Shown piece after piece: positions 25,674 through 34,559 of a DNA stretch of 64,000 nt (position 1 is its first letter; each line of letters starts with the position of its first letter). Made by a program: the position numbers and the translations under genes. The DNA comes from Variovorax sp. IB41 (lineage in GTDB: Bacteria > Pseudomonadota > Gammaproteobacteria > Burkholderiales > Burkholderiaceae_C), in the NCBI RefSeq assembly GCF_016405905.1, contig NZ_JAEFCB010000006.1:186001-250000 (forward strand), written 5' to 3'. The notes under the pieces were generated by a model. That model had not been told where the DNA came from and searched no databases. It saw nothing but the letters and a program-made list of their open reading frames with translations.

Positions 25674-27490
25674 GAAGAGGTTGTGGGGCGCGGTGGCCAC
25701 GCCAGGTCGAAATCTTCGGTGTCGAGCGTGAGGTTGGGGTTGTAGGCGGGGTCGCGGTCGATCAGGCCGGCCCAGCGGCTTCGCATGAAGGCGGATTCGC
25801 GCGCCAGCCGGTCGCGCGATTCGGCCGCCACCTCCAGGCCGCGGCTGGCCGACTCGTGGTGCAGCAGCTCGGCGTAGGGCGTCCAGACATTGCGGTAGCC
25901 GGCCTCGCGCAGGCGCAGGCAGAAGTCGACGTCGTTGTACGCCACGCCGAGTTCTTTTTCATTGAGCCCGCCGACCTGTTCGTAGAGCGCCTTGCGCACG
26001 ACGAGGCAGGCCGCGGTGACCGCGGAAAAGTTCTGCACCAGCTGCGCGCGGCCGCCATGGCCCGCGATGGTCGATGGCAGGTGCTTGTGCGCGTGCCCCG
26101 CCATGCCCCCGATGCCCAGGACCACGCCGCCGTGCTGGATGGTCATGTCGGGGTAGAGCAGCTTCGCGCCGACCGCGCCCACGCCCGGTTGCAGCGCGAG
26201 CGAGACCATCTCGTGGAGCCAGTCCGGCGAGATGACCTCGATGTCGTTGTTGAGGAGGCCGACGAGTTCCCCGCGGGCTTGCGCCACGGCCGCGTTGTTG
26301 AGCGCCGAGTAGTTGAAGGGGCGGTCGTCGCGAATCACGGTGATGCCTGGCTGCGCGTCGAGTGCCGCGAAGTACGCGAGGGCCTCGGGATCGTCCGAGC
26401 CGTTGTCGACCAGAAGGATCTCGTAGTTCGGGTAGGCGGTTTCCAGGATGATGCTCTCGATGCATTGGCGCACGAGGTTCAAGCCGTCGCGGGTCGGGAT
26501 GACCAGCGAGACGAAGGGCGGCACCTCGGGCAATGCATAGCGTGTGCGCAGGCCGTGAGGCATGGCCTCGGCGGAGGCCGCGGTGCCTGTGCGCTGGAAG
26601 TGACGGTCGAGCGCTTGCACATCGGCCACGCCCACTGCTGCGAGCGGCGCGCGGGAATGGCTGAGGATGCGCGGGATGTGGCGGATCTGGTCGGGTCGAA
26701 CTCGCTCCACGCAACGCAACGCCAAGTCGAACCCCTGCGCGCCATCAGCGGCTGCATCGAGCCCCCCGGCCTCCTCGAACAGGCGGGCCTCGATCACGCC
26801 CATCGGCGAGAAAAGATTGCGGGACAGGAACAGGTCCGGGTTCCAGTCGGGCTTGAAGCAGGGGTCGCCGCGGCGGCCTTCCGCGTCGATCGCGTCCGTG
26901 TCGGCATACAGCATGCGGGCCTCGGGATGCGCAACGATTTCCTTCGCGACAGCGAAGAGAGCGTGGGCGGGCAGCGTGCAGCCGGGTTCGAGCCAGACGA
27001 CCCAGTCCGCATCCACCGCACCGGCGAAGGGACCCGTCTGAAGCTTCCACTGCGCATAGGCCTGCGCCGCCAGGGACCGGGTCGTTTCTTGCAACGACGC
27101 TGCATTTGCACCGGAGGTGCCGGTCAACACCAGGAAGCGCAGATGCACAGGCCACTTGGCCATCTCCACGCGCCGGCTTTCTTCATGGGCATCGCTTCCG
27201 GGGCCGTCATAGCGCGCCACCCAGTCGGCATAGGTGCCGCGATGGACAGGAACAGCCGCCTGCGGCACGCCCCGCACAATGCGCTGAAAATGACCGCCCA
27301 GCCACCGCAAGGGGGCAGTCAGGCGCCAGCTGCTGGACTGCGTCATGCTGCGCACCTGCGCATCCAGGGCCTTGACCTGCACTTCCAGCAAACCGATCTG
27401 CCGCTGCAGCTGCGCATTGCTCGAAGCGACATCGAGCCCGCGCCGCCGGGAGGAAGGCTGCGCAGGCGGCAGCGTAGGCTTACTGAACAT
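25670..27490 (-). CDS. Two-domain family 2 glycosyltransferase with N-terminal coiled coil and SWRLTAPLR motif
   Basis: A 606-residue protein. Residues 22-50 form a short coiled coil (NAQLQRQIGLLEVQVKALD), followed at 52-63 by SSSWRLTAPLRW. A degenerate GT2-like domain follows (LRFLVLTGTSG, DWVVWLEPGCTLP, ARMLYADTDAIDAEGRRGDP, FKPDWNPDLFLSRN). The second, canonical GT2 domain begins near residue 325: FVSLVIPTRDGLNLVRQCIESI, EILLVDNGSDDPE, FNYSALNNAAV, LLNNDIEVISPDWLHEM, GGLNEKELGVAYNDVDFCLR. Paired domains of this sort occur in rhamnan-type O-antigen transferases. It is the first gene of its operon and divergent from manC across 93 bases. Confidence 0.87.
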   Translation of the reverse strand: MFSKPTLPPAQPSSRRRGLDVASSNAQLQRQIGLLEVQVKALDAQVRSMTQSSSWRLTAPLRWLGGHFQRIVRGVPQAAVPVHRGTYADWVARYDGPGSDAHEESRRVEMAKWPVHLRFLVLTGTSGANAASLQETTRSLAAQAYAQWKLQTGPFAGAVDADWVVWLEPGCTLPAHALFAVAKEIVAHPEARMLYADTDAIDAEGRRGDPCFKPDWNPDLFLSRNLFSPMGVIEARLFEEAGGLDAAADGAQGFDLALRCVERVRPDQIRHIPRILSHSRAPLAAVGVADVQALDRHFQRTGTAASAEAMPHGLRTRYALPEVPPFVSLVIPTRDGLNLVRQCIESIILETAYPNYEILLVDNGSDDPEALAYFAALDAQPGITVIRDDRPFNYSALNNAAVAQARGELVGLLNNDIEVISPDWLHEMVSLALQPGVGAVGAKLLYPDMTIQHGGVVLGIGGMAGHAHKHLPSTIAGHGGRAQLVQNFSAVTAACLVVRKALYEQVGGLNEKELGVAYNDVDFCLRLREAGYRNVWTPYAELLHHESASRGLEVAAESRDRLARESAFMRSRWAGLIDRDPAYNPNLTLDTEDFDLAWPPRPTTSS

Positions 27491-27583
27491 TGCTCGAGAT
27501 CACGAAAATAGACGCTTCCAATCGTTACGGGGTCGCCCCGTGGGGGCCGGTAAAATTATCCCCTCATCACAACCTATAAAAAA

Positions 27584-29002
27584 ATGCGCGTCCTTTCAGT
27601 TGTGCTTTCAGGGGGGGCAGGTTCCCGGCTTTGGCCAGCGTCTCGGCAAGCCTTTCCCAAGCCCTTCATGAAACTGGGTGGCACCACCCTGCTCCAGCAG
27701 GCCATCGAGCGGGGCCAGGCCTGCGGCACGGGCGACCTGATGGTCGTGACCAACAAGGACCACCTGTTTCTCACCAAGGACGTGCTGCGCCAGATGTCCG
27801 ACCCGCCCGAGGCCACGCTGCTGCTGGAGCCCCGGGGCCGCAACACCGGGCCGGCGATTGCACTGGCCGCGCTGCAGTGCATCCGGCAGTTCAGCGGCGA
27901 CACCGTGATGCTCGTGCTGTCGGCCGACCACCTGGTGCCCGACGTGGAGGCCTTCGTGGCCAGCGCCAACCAGGCGTTCCGCCTCGCCACGCAGGGCAAG
28001 CTGGTGGTGTTCGGCATCAACCCCACGGGGCCCGACACGGGCTTCGGCTACATCGAGGTGGCCAAGGTCTCGCGCGAAAGCCAGGCGGCCAAGCGCTTCG
28101 TTGAGAAACCCGACCTCCAGACCGCGCAGGAGTACCTGGCCACCGGCCGCTACTACTGGAACAGCGGCATGTTCTGCTTCACCGCCGACGCCATCGTCGC
28201 GGCCTTCGAGCGCCACGCGCCCGAATTGCTGGCCGCGGCACGCCGCGCGCTCGAATCGTCGCAGGCGGCGGGCGAGACGATCCAGTTCGATCTGCACACC
28301 TTCGGGCTACAGCCGGACATCAGCATCGACTACGCGGTCATGGAGCCGGCCGACAACGTGCACGTGGTGCCCGCCAAGTTCGGCTGGAGCGACGTCGGCT
28401 CGTGGCCCGCGCTGGCCAACGCGCTCACGCCCGATGCCAGCGGCAACACCATGCCCTCCAACGTCGTGGCCATCGACACCACCGGCACCCACGTGCAGGT
28501 GGACAGCCACTCTCCAAAGGTGGTCGCCACGGTCGGCGTGCATGATCTGGTCATCGTCGACACGCCCGATGCGCTGCTGGTCGCGCACAAGGACAGCGCC
28601 CAGCTGGTAAAAAATGTTGTCGATACCCTGAAAGCGCGCCAGCACGAGACCGTTCATTCGCCTGCCGTAGTCAACCGCCCTTGGGGAACCTACGCAGCGC
28701 TGAAGGAAGAAGAAGGCTACAAGGTCAAGCGGATCACGGTCATACCCGGCCAGTCGCTGTCCTTGCAATATCACCACCACCGCGCGGAGCACTGGGTCGT
28801 GGTGCAGGGCCGAGGCATCGTCCAGATCGGCGATGTCGAGCACGAGACCCTGCCCGGGCAGTACCGCTACATCCCCTTGAAAGAGAAACACCGCTTGACC
28901 AATATCGGCGACGAAGAACTTGTGCTCATCGAAGTCCAGTGCGGCGGCTACCTTGGCGAGGACGACATCGTTCGCCTCGCAGACACTTACGGACGCGCAT
29001 GA
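27584..29002 (+). CDS. manC: Mannose-1-phosphate guanylyltransferase / mannose-6-phosphate isomerase (bifunctional)
   Basis: A 472-residue bifunctional enzyme. Residues 1-280 are the pyrophosphorylase (VVLSGGAGSRLWPASRQAFPKPF, with the GTP-binding GGxGxRLWP and catalytic FPK; VLSADHLV; FGYIEVAKV; FVEKPDL; WNSGMFCF; GWSDVGSWPAL). Residues about 350-472 are the cupin isomerase (RPWGTYAALKEEEGYKVKRI, LQYHHHRAEHWVVVQG, YIPLKEKHRLTN). It makes GDP-mannose, the precursor used by Gmd. No clear ribosome site precedes ATG 27584, where the leader reads CCTATAAAAAA. The wzm start lies within its last codons (ATGA overlap), so GDP-mannose synthesis and export are co-translated. Confidence 0.95.
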   Translation: MRVLSVVLSGGAGSRLWPASRQAFPKPFMKLGGTTLLQQAIERGQACGTGDLMVVTNKDHLFLTKDVLRQMSDPPEATLLLEPRGRNTGPAIALAALQCIRQFSGDTVMLVLSADHLVPDVEAFVASANQAFRLATQGKLVVFGINPTGPDTGFGYIEVAKVSRESQAAKRFVEKPDLQTAQEYLATGRYYWNSGMFCFTADAIVAAFERHAPELLAAARRALESSQAAGETIQFDLHTFGLQPDISIDYAVMEPADNVHVVPAKFGWSDVGSWPALANALTPDASGNTMPSNVVAIDTTGTHVQVDSHSPKVVATVGVHDLVIVDTPDALLVAHKDSAQLVKNVVDTLKARQHETVHSPAVVNRPWGTYAALKEEEGYKVKRITVIPGQSLSLQYHHHRAEHWVVVQGRGIVQIGDVEHETLPGQYRYIPLKEKHRLTNIGDEELVLIEVQCGGYLGEDDIVRLADTYGRA

Positions 29003-29802
29003 GCCAAGTTCACTCCAATCTGCATCGAAGCCCCCTGTCCGACTGGTGGGAGGGCACGCGTCGTACCGACATCTGGTGGACGCTCGCCTGGTTCGATATC
29101 GTGCTGCGCTACCGCCGCTCCATGCTGGGGCCGCTGTGGCTCACCCTGAGCATGGGCGTCATGATCGGTGGCATGGGGCCGCTGTACAGCTCCCTGTTCG
29201 GCAGCGAACTGTCGCGGTTCTTTCCGCACCTGGCACTCGGCGTGATCTTCTGGGGCTTCTTCTCCAGTGTGGTTACCGACGCCTGCAACGCCTTTGTCGG
29301 CTCGTCCAACTACCTAAAGCAAGGCTATTTTCCGATCAGCCTTTTCGTTTGGCGCGGTCTTGCGCGCAACCTGATCCAGTTCGGTCACCAGATCGTGCTG
29401 TACATCCCGGTCGCCATCTGGGCCGGCGTCTCGCTGTCATGGTCAGTGCTGTTGATCGTTCCAGCCTTTCTGATCCTGATCGTCAACGCCCATGCTCTCG
29501 GCCTCCTTCTGGGGCTCATCTGCACCCGCTACCGCGACGTGACCCAGATCGTCACCAGCGTCATGCAGATGCTGATGTTCCTCACCCCCGTGTTCTGGCT
29601 GCCCGAAAACCTTCCGAGCCGCGCCAAGTATGTGCTCTGGAACCCTTTCGCGCAGATGCTCGACCTGCTGCGCACGCCGCTGATGGGCGGCGTGGCGCAC
29701 ATCCACAGCTGGATCGGCATCGGCGTGTGGACGGTGCTGTGCCTGACCGCCGCGAGCCTTCTGTTCATCAAATACCGCCGCCGCGTTGTCTACTGGCTCT
29801 GA
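28999..29802 (+). CDS. wzm: ABC-2 type polysaccharide exporter permease
   Basis: A 267-residue inner-membrane protein with six predicted membrane segments (for example LWLTLSMGVMIGGMGPLYSSLF and LIVPAFLILIVNAHALGLLLG). Family landmarks are DIVLRYRRSMLGPLWLTLS near residue 35, the GVIFWGFFSSVVTDACN re-entrant region, ICTRYRDVTQIVTSVMQMLMFLTPVFW and WNPFAQMLDLLRTPLMG. It forms the channel that moves the undecaprenyl-linked polymer to the periplasm together with the ATPase three bases downstream. The start overlaps manC's stop. Confidence 0.92.
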   Translation: MSQVHSNLHRSPLSDWWEGTRRTDIWWTLAWFDIVLRYRRSMLGPLWLTLSMGVMIGGMGPLYSSLFGSELSRFFPHLALGVIFWGFFSSVVTDACNAFVGSSNYLKQGYFPISLFVWRGLARNLIQFGHQIVLYIPVAIWAGVSLSWSVLLIVPAFLILIVNAHALGLLLGLICTRYRDVTQIVTSVMQMLMFLTPVFWLPENLPSRAKYVLWNPFAQMLDLLRTPLMGGVAHIHSWIGIGVWTVLCLTAASLLFIKYRRRVVYWL

Positions 29803-29805
29803 TCC

Positions 29806-30510
29806 ATGGCATTCATTTCACTCAAGAACGTCGCCGTCAACTTTCCCATCTACGGCGCCGGTGCGGCGTCGCTCAAGAAAACACTCGCCGCATCGGTCAC
29901 CGGCGGGCGCTTCGGCAAGGAAACCGGCGTCACCGTGGTGCAGGCACTCAGCGGCATCAACCTCGAGCTCAAGAGCGGCGATCGGCTGGGGCTGGTTGGT
30001 CACAACGGCGCTGGCAAGTCGACACTGCTGCGCACGCTTGCGGGCGTCTATGAGCCGTCCGCCGGTGAGTTTGCACGGCAAGGCTCGGTGGCAAGCCTGA
30101 TCGACCCGTCGCTGGGCATCGAAATGGATGCAACGGGTGTCGAAAACATCATGCTGCGCGGCCTCGTGATGGGCATGAGCAAGAAAGAGGTCGACCGACT
30201 CACGCCGGAGATCTGTGAATTCAGCGGGCTGGGCGAATACGTCAATATGCCCGTGCGCACTTACTCTACCGGCATGATGATGCGGCTGGCGTTCTCGATC
30301 TCCACCAGTGTGGAGGCCGACATCCTGCTGATGGACGAGTGGCTGTCTGTCGGCGACGCAGAATTCACCGAGAAGGCCGAGAAGCGCATGCGGGATGTGG
30401 TCTCGAAGTCAGGCATCCTGGTGCTGGCATCGCACTCCCCGGAATTGATTGCCAAGGAGTGCAATCGCGTGATTCACATGGAGCACGGTCGGATCGTCGA
30501 GGTTTCCTGA
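29806..30510 (+). CDS. wzt: ABC-type polysaccharide exporter ATPase, short form without C-terminal sugar-binding domain
   Basis: A 234-residue ATPase with Walker A GHNGAGKST (65-73), the Wzt-type signature YSTGM (153-157), Walker B LLMDEWL (174-180) and a switch His in ASHSPELIA. The protein stops right after the nucleotide-binding domain. The roughly 150-200-residue carbohydrate-binding domain that reads a chain-terminating cap in O9a-type systems is missing. Short Wzt proteins export non-capped chains in other systems, so the methyltransferase at 45078 is unlikely to act through this ATPase. Its stop abuts the stop of the convergent large glycosyltransferase with no gap. Confidence 0.92.
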   Translation: MAFISLKNVAVNFPIYGAGAASLKKTLAASVTGGRFGKETGVTVVQALSGINLELKSGDRLGLVGHNGAGKSTLLRTLAGVYEPSAGEFARQGSVASLIDPSLGIEMDATGVENIMLRGLVMGMSKKEVDRLTPEICEFSGLGEYVNMPVRTYSTGMMMRLAFSISTSVEADILLMDEWLSVGDAEFTEKAEKRMRDVVSKSGILVLASHSPELIAKECNRVIHMEHGRIVEVS

Positions 30511-33500
30511 TCAACGCCGCTTGCCGGCGCCGCTGCTGCGACGCAGCGCCCTGATTTCCGCCAACCGGGCCGCGACTTTTCGGCCCGCCACATCCAGGGA
30601 CAACGACATCTCCGCATCGGACTTGGCCCTGGTGCCGAGTTCAATGGCCCAAGCCTGATTGTCGAAAACACGCCTCATGAGTTGCGCAGCGTGCTCCTCC
30701 GAAGGCTCCGCCCACTCCAGATGGGCGTCGTAAGGGGGAATCGCTTTGCCCAGTTGAACAAGCTTGTAGTTCACCGGCAGGCTGTTGCTTTCGTCCATGA
30801 AATCCACGTTGCCCGAGAAGTTGGTTGCAATGACGGGCTTTCCCATCAGCATCGCCTCGGCCATCGTCAGCCCCAGGCCCTCGCTGCGGTGCAGCGACAC
30901 GTACGCGTCGCAAGCGTTCATCAAGGACAGCACGTCCTCCTGGCTGTAGACCTCGTTGATGATGGTGACGTTGGGCGCGAGCGCCGCGGCCTGCAGCTCC
31001 TGGAATTGCGCCGGATGGCGGTCGCCGAACGAGGTCTTCAGCACAAGGTGCACGGCGTCGCTCCTGCCGAAAGCCCGCTCGAACGCACGGATCAGCCCCA
31101 GTGGATTCTTGCGCTCCATGACACTCATCATGTGGAAGGTGAAGAGAAAGGTGTACGGCGCCTCCTGCAGACCGAAATACGAGCGCGGTCGTTTTTCATA
31201 TTGCCCCAGCTTGACTCCGGGGAACAAGGTGTGGACGGGGAGCGAGAGCCGCTTGCGCAGGCCGCGCGCCACAAACTCGGTAGCGGCCCACACTTCGTCG
31301 ATGTTCTGGGCATGCGCGGCCCAGGACTCGGGAATGGAATCGAATTCCCAGTACCAGTACGCAATGCGATGTGTTCGAGGCACCCGCTCACACAGATCGC
31401 TGCGGACAAACGCCTGATCGAAATAAGGATCCGGCTGCACGTGGATGAGGGTCGTTTCGTACTCCTCGAAGCCGCGAAAGTTCACGTGCGTCGGATCGTC
31501 TTTCTGATCCGTCCTGAGATCGCGCAATGCACTTCGGACGCCCACACGCTGCAAGCCTTCGACAAGGGCTTCGACCGAAACGCGAAGGCCCGAGGGATAG
31601 GAGAAGTGGCCGATGACATTGAGGCCGAGCTCGACCAGCTCGATGGCGGTCGTTTCCGTATCGAGACGGGCGCACCACTCGACGACTTCGCGAGGCTGAG
31701 CGGCCTCGGGCGATTGCAGCCACTCGATCAAGGCGGCAGCATGGTGTGGATCGTCCAGGCCCTGCGGGTGCCGGCGGCTCCAATCTTCACGGGCCAGATA
31801 GGCCAGCCGTATCTGTTGCGCAGCACTCATGTCGACGGGCCAGCACGAGGGATCTACCCAGGCCTGCGTCACCCTGTAGGCCGAGCCAAACCAGGCCGCA
31901 AACGCTCGGCGGCCGAAGACGGTCAGTCCGTCCGGATAGAGCGCCTGCCACGCTGGCGTGAATTCATAGGCACGCACCAACTCCCGGGCAGGCCGCTCCG
32001 ACGCCTCCCAGAACAGCCACCAAATCTCCTCGAACCGCAAACCGGCCAATCGCCGCCCGCGCCGCATGAACCAGTGGAACAGCTCGAATTGCCCCGCCGG
32101 CAGCAGCCCATAAGGCAATGCGCTCCTGATTTCGTCATGGAACAGAAAAGCCTGCCGCGCGCGCGCCCCGAGGTCTGCAGCCAGGCACTCGATCAACGCC
32201 GATCTCGCTGCGTCCGACAGCTGCAGCGCGCGGCCGCCCTCACCTCCGATCCAGCGGCCGAAGTCGCCATTCGCACCGTCGGAAAGCGCAGTTGGAAAGC
32301 GTCTGGCGATGTCGGGGCAGGTGCGCACGAGATCCAGGCACCAACGCGCCGCGGACCAGATGTCCCTGATTGCATGCGCCGGCTGCGGCAGCCACACCAC
32401 GTCCTGGCGCCCCAGCCCGGCGGCCTCCAGGCCGGTGCGGTCGCATGACAAAACCAGCGTCGAGGCAGGCAGCGTGGGTGAACCGAGCGCGCGCACGTCC
32501 GCCGCCAGACTTTCACGAACCGTCGGAGCCGCCCGAAGGCGCAACGAAGGGATCGGGTTTCGGGCATCCAATTCGGGATGAAGGTAGGGATCCTCGTCGA
32601 TGCCCAAAATTCGGATGTCGTCCGCAAAACGCTGCAGGTCGGGCGTCGGATTGACGGTGCCGCGCGTGGCGCCCTCGTGATGGACAAGACAGGCATGCGG
32701 CGCGTAGGCAATGCGGTAGCCCGCGCGCCAGATGCGAAGGCACAACATGACATCGCTGACCGCGACCAAGTAGGCCTCGTCGAAGCCGCCTACGCGCTCG
32801 AATGCATCGCGTCGTACCAACTGGCATGCGCCCATGATCGCCAGCCAGTTCCTGGGGTGCTCGGCGGAGCCAAAAACCCCCCACTCGCCTTCTTCTGCGG
32901 CGCGATACATCAGCCCGCCCAGGTTGATTCCGATTCCGACACCGCCATGCTGGATTTCCCCACTCGGGTAGCGCAGCTTGGTGCCGACAACCCCCACGCC
33001 GGGACGGCAGGCAAACCTCACCATTTCCTGCAGCCAGTCGCGCGACATCACTTCGATATCGTTGTTCAGGAACATGAGCAACTCGCCCGCCGCGAAAGAA
33101 GCGCCGTGATTGCACGCTGCGGAGTAGTTGAACTTCTTGCTGAAATGGACGACCGACACGTCGGCGTGGCACGCCAGTTCTTCGTAGTACGCCCAGGTCC
33201 TGGGCTCGACCGAACCGGTATCGACCAGAATGATCTCCCTGTTGGCATAGTCGGTGCCATGGAGCAGGCCTTCGACGCAGGTGCGCAGCAGTTCGACCTT
33301 GTCCTTGGTCGGAATGACGATCGACACCCGTGGCGGTGCCGTCAATTCCCAAGTGGCACGCTGCGTGCCGTCCGGCTGGGTCTCGATGGCGGCGTCGATC
33401 CCCGTGCGCGCCCAGAACCTGCGCAACGCCTCCCGGTTTTCCGCAGCCGCATCCGTACCGGCGCTCGCTCGATCACGTGCGACGCCCGCTGGCGTCCGGT

Positions 33501-34521
33501 GACACAACACCTTGGGAATGCGGGTAACGATGCCTGCAACATCGCTCACCCGAAGATTCAGGTCCCATTCGACATTCGCGCCCGAAGCCGTATCCACGCC
33601 GCCAACGGCGTCCACCAAATGCCTTCGCAGCAACGTCAGTCGTCCGAAGTAGTTGAACGCATAGAGCAGATCGGGCGACCAGCCAGGCTTGAAGTAGGGC
33701 TTTCGGCGAAAGCCTTCCGCGGAAATTTCGTCTTCGTCGCCATAGAGGATGTCGCTGTGCGGCAACCTGGCCAGCTCACCGGCAACCTCGGCGAGCGCAC
33801 CGGCGGCCACGATGTCACCTGCATCCAGAACGGCGAGAAAATCGCACGCAGCAGAGGCTGCGCACGCTGCGAGAGCCTGCGAGCGCGAATCCCCGTCGCC
33901 CATCGGGATTCGCACAATGCGCTGCTCTTTGGAAAATGCGTCCAACACGACCTGGATTGCAGGAGCGGCGCCTGACTCAATGGCGATCAAAGCTTGCCAG
34001 CGCTCGAAGGCCTGCGACCGCAATGACTCGAGGGTACGGCTCAGTGCATGCGGATCCGCTCCTGCGACGAGGATGAAGGAAAGTGAAGGCCCCGTCGAAA
34101 GGTCGCTCACGATCGGTGTACGGCTTTCGATCTCCGCAATCCAGCGAGCATATGCATCGTCAGCGTCGAGAGATCCGCCCAGCGCCTCTTCCACACGCGG
34201 CCTCACGCGCATTGCACGCAGGCGCTGCGGCATGCGCCAAGGCGTCAGTGCCCACCAAGCCGCCTTTACCATGCGCCGCGCATTCACCCGGACCGACGGC
34301 GGAACTGCCGTCGAGACTTTTCTCAGTGGCGCGGTCACGCGCCAGGAGATGGAATCGTGCATCGCGCGCTGCTGGCTCAGAGCTGCATCGGCTCGCTGAT
34401 TGGCCGCCTCGAGCAACGCCTCGAAGGCCAACGCATTGCCGCCTTCCAGGTTGCCTGGCTCATCAACACGGATCCCGTTTGGGGGAACCGGTTGATCCTG
34501 CTTGGACCCGTTATCGTTCAT
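30511..34521 (-). CDS. Giant multi-domain glycosyltransferase (GT2-GT2-GT4)
   Basis: A 1336-residue cytoplasmic protein. A short helical start ends in the SISWRVTAPLR motif (57-67). A degenerate GT2-like domain follows (SFILVAGADPHALSRTL, DFLAVLDAGDIVAAG, ILYGDEDEISAEG). A canonical GT2 domain starts near residue 385 (VSIVIPTKDKVELLRTCV, EIILVDTGS, FNYSAACNHGA, MFLNNDIEVMSRDWLQEM). A region of some 350 residues that I cannot assign follows (LRFEEIWWLFWEASERPAREL). The last third is a GT4 domain (ELGLNVIGHFSYPSGL, EGLGLTMAEAMLMGKPVIATNFSGN). It may add several residues of the repeat unit by itself. ATG 34521 keeps it clear of the upstream gene; no good ribosome site is visible. Confidence 0.85.
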   Translation of the reverse strand: MNDNGSKQDQPVPPNGIRVDEPGNLEGGNALAFEALLEAANQRADAALSQQRAMHDSISWRVTAPLRKVSTAVPPSVRVNARRMVKAAWWALTPWRMPQRLRAMRVRPRVEEALGGSLDADDAYARWIAEIESRTPIVSDLSTGPSLSFILVAGADPHALSRTLESLRSQAFERWQALIAIESGAAPAIQVVLDAFSKEQRIVRIPMGDGDSRSQALAACAASAACDFLAVLDAGDIVAAGALAEVAGELARLPHSDILYGDEDEISAEGFRRKPYFKPGWSPDLLYAFNYFGRLTLLRRHLVDAVGGVDTASGANVEWDLNLRVSDVAGIVTRIPKVLCHRTPAGVARDRASAGTDAAAENREALRRFWARTGIDAAIETQPDGTQRATWELTAPPRVSIVIPTKDKVELLRTCVEGLLHGTDYANREIILVDTGSVEPRTWAYYEELACHADVSVVHFSKKFNYSAACNHGASFAAGELLMFLNNDIEVMSRDWLQEMVRFACRPGVGVVGTKLRYPSGEIQHGGVGIGINLGGLMYRAAEEGEWGVFGSAEHPRNWLAIMGACQLVRRDAFERVGGFDEAYLVAVSDVMLCLRIWRAGYRIAYAPHACLVHHEGATRGTVNPTPDLQRFADDIRILGIDEDPYLHPELDARNPIPSLRLRAAPTVRESLAADVRALGSPTLPASTLVLSCDRTGLEAAGLGRQDVVWLPQPAHAIRDIWSAARWCLDLVRTCPDIARRFPTALSDGANGDFGRWIGGEGGRALQLSDAARSALIECLAADLGARARQAFLFHDEIRSALPYGLLPAGQFELFHWFMRRGRRLAGLRFEEIWWLFWEASERPARELVRAYEFTPAWQALYPDGLTVFGRRAFAAWFGSAYRVTQAWVDPSCWPVDMSAAQQIRLAYLAREDWSRRHPQGLDDPHHAAALIEWLQSPEAAQPREVVEWCARLDTETTAIELVELGLNVIGHFSYPSGLRVSVEALVEGLQRVGVRSALRDLRTDQKDDPTHVNFRGFEEYETTLIHVQPDPYFDQAFVRSDLCERVPRTHRIAYWYWEFDSIPESWAAHAQNIDEVWAATEFVARGLRKRLSLPVHTLFPGVKLGQYEKRPRSYFGLQEAPYTFLFTFHMMSVMERKNPLGLIRAFERAFGRSDAVHLVLKTSFGDRHPAQFQELQAAALAPNVTIINEVYSQEDVLSLMNACDAYVSLHRSEGLGLTMAEAMLMGKPVIATNFSGNVDFMDESNSLPVNYKLVQLGKAIPPYDAHLEWAEPSEEHAAQLMRRVFDNQAWAIELGTRAKSDAEMSLSLDVAGRKVAARLAEIRALRRSSGAGKRR

Positions 34522-34559
34522 TTGAATTGCGGGTAGATCGAGAATAAGGCCCGCACGCC

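Noticed and set aside
27525-27583. Possible promoter (TAAAAT) and GC-rich hairpin before manC
   Set aside because: A -10-like TAAAAT is present, but no -35 lies at an acceptable distance, and the hairpin has no clear role; not listed as a feature.
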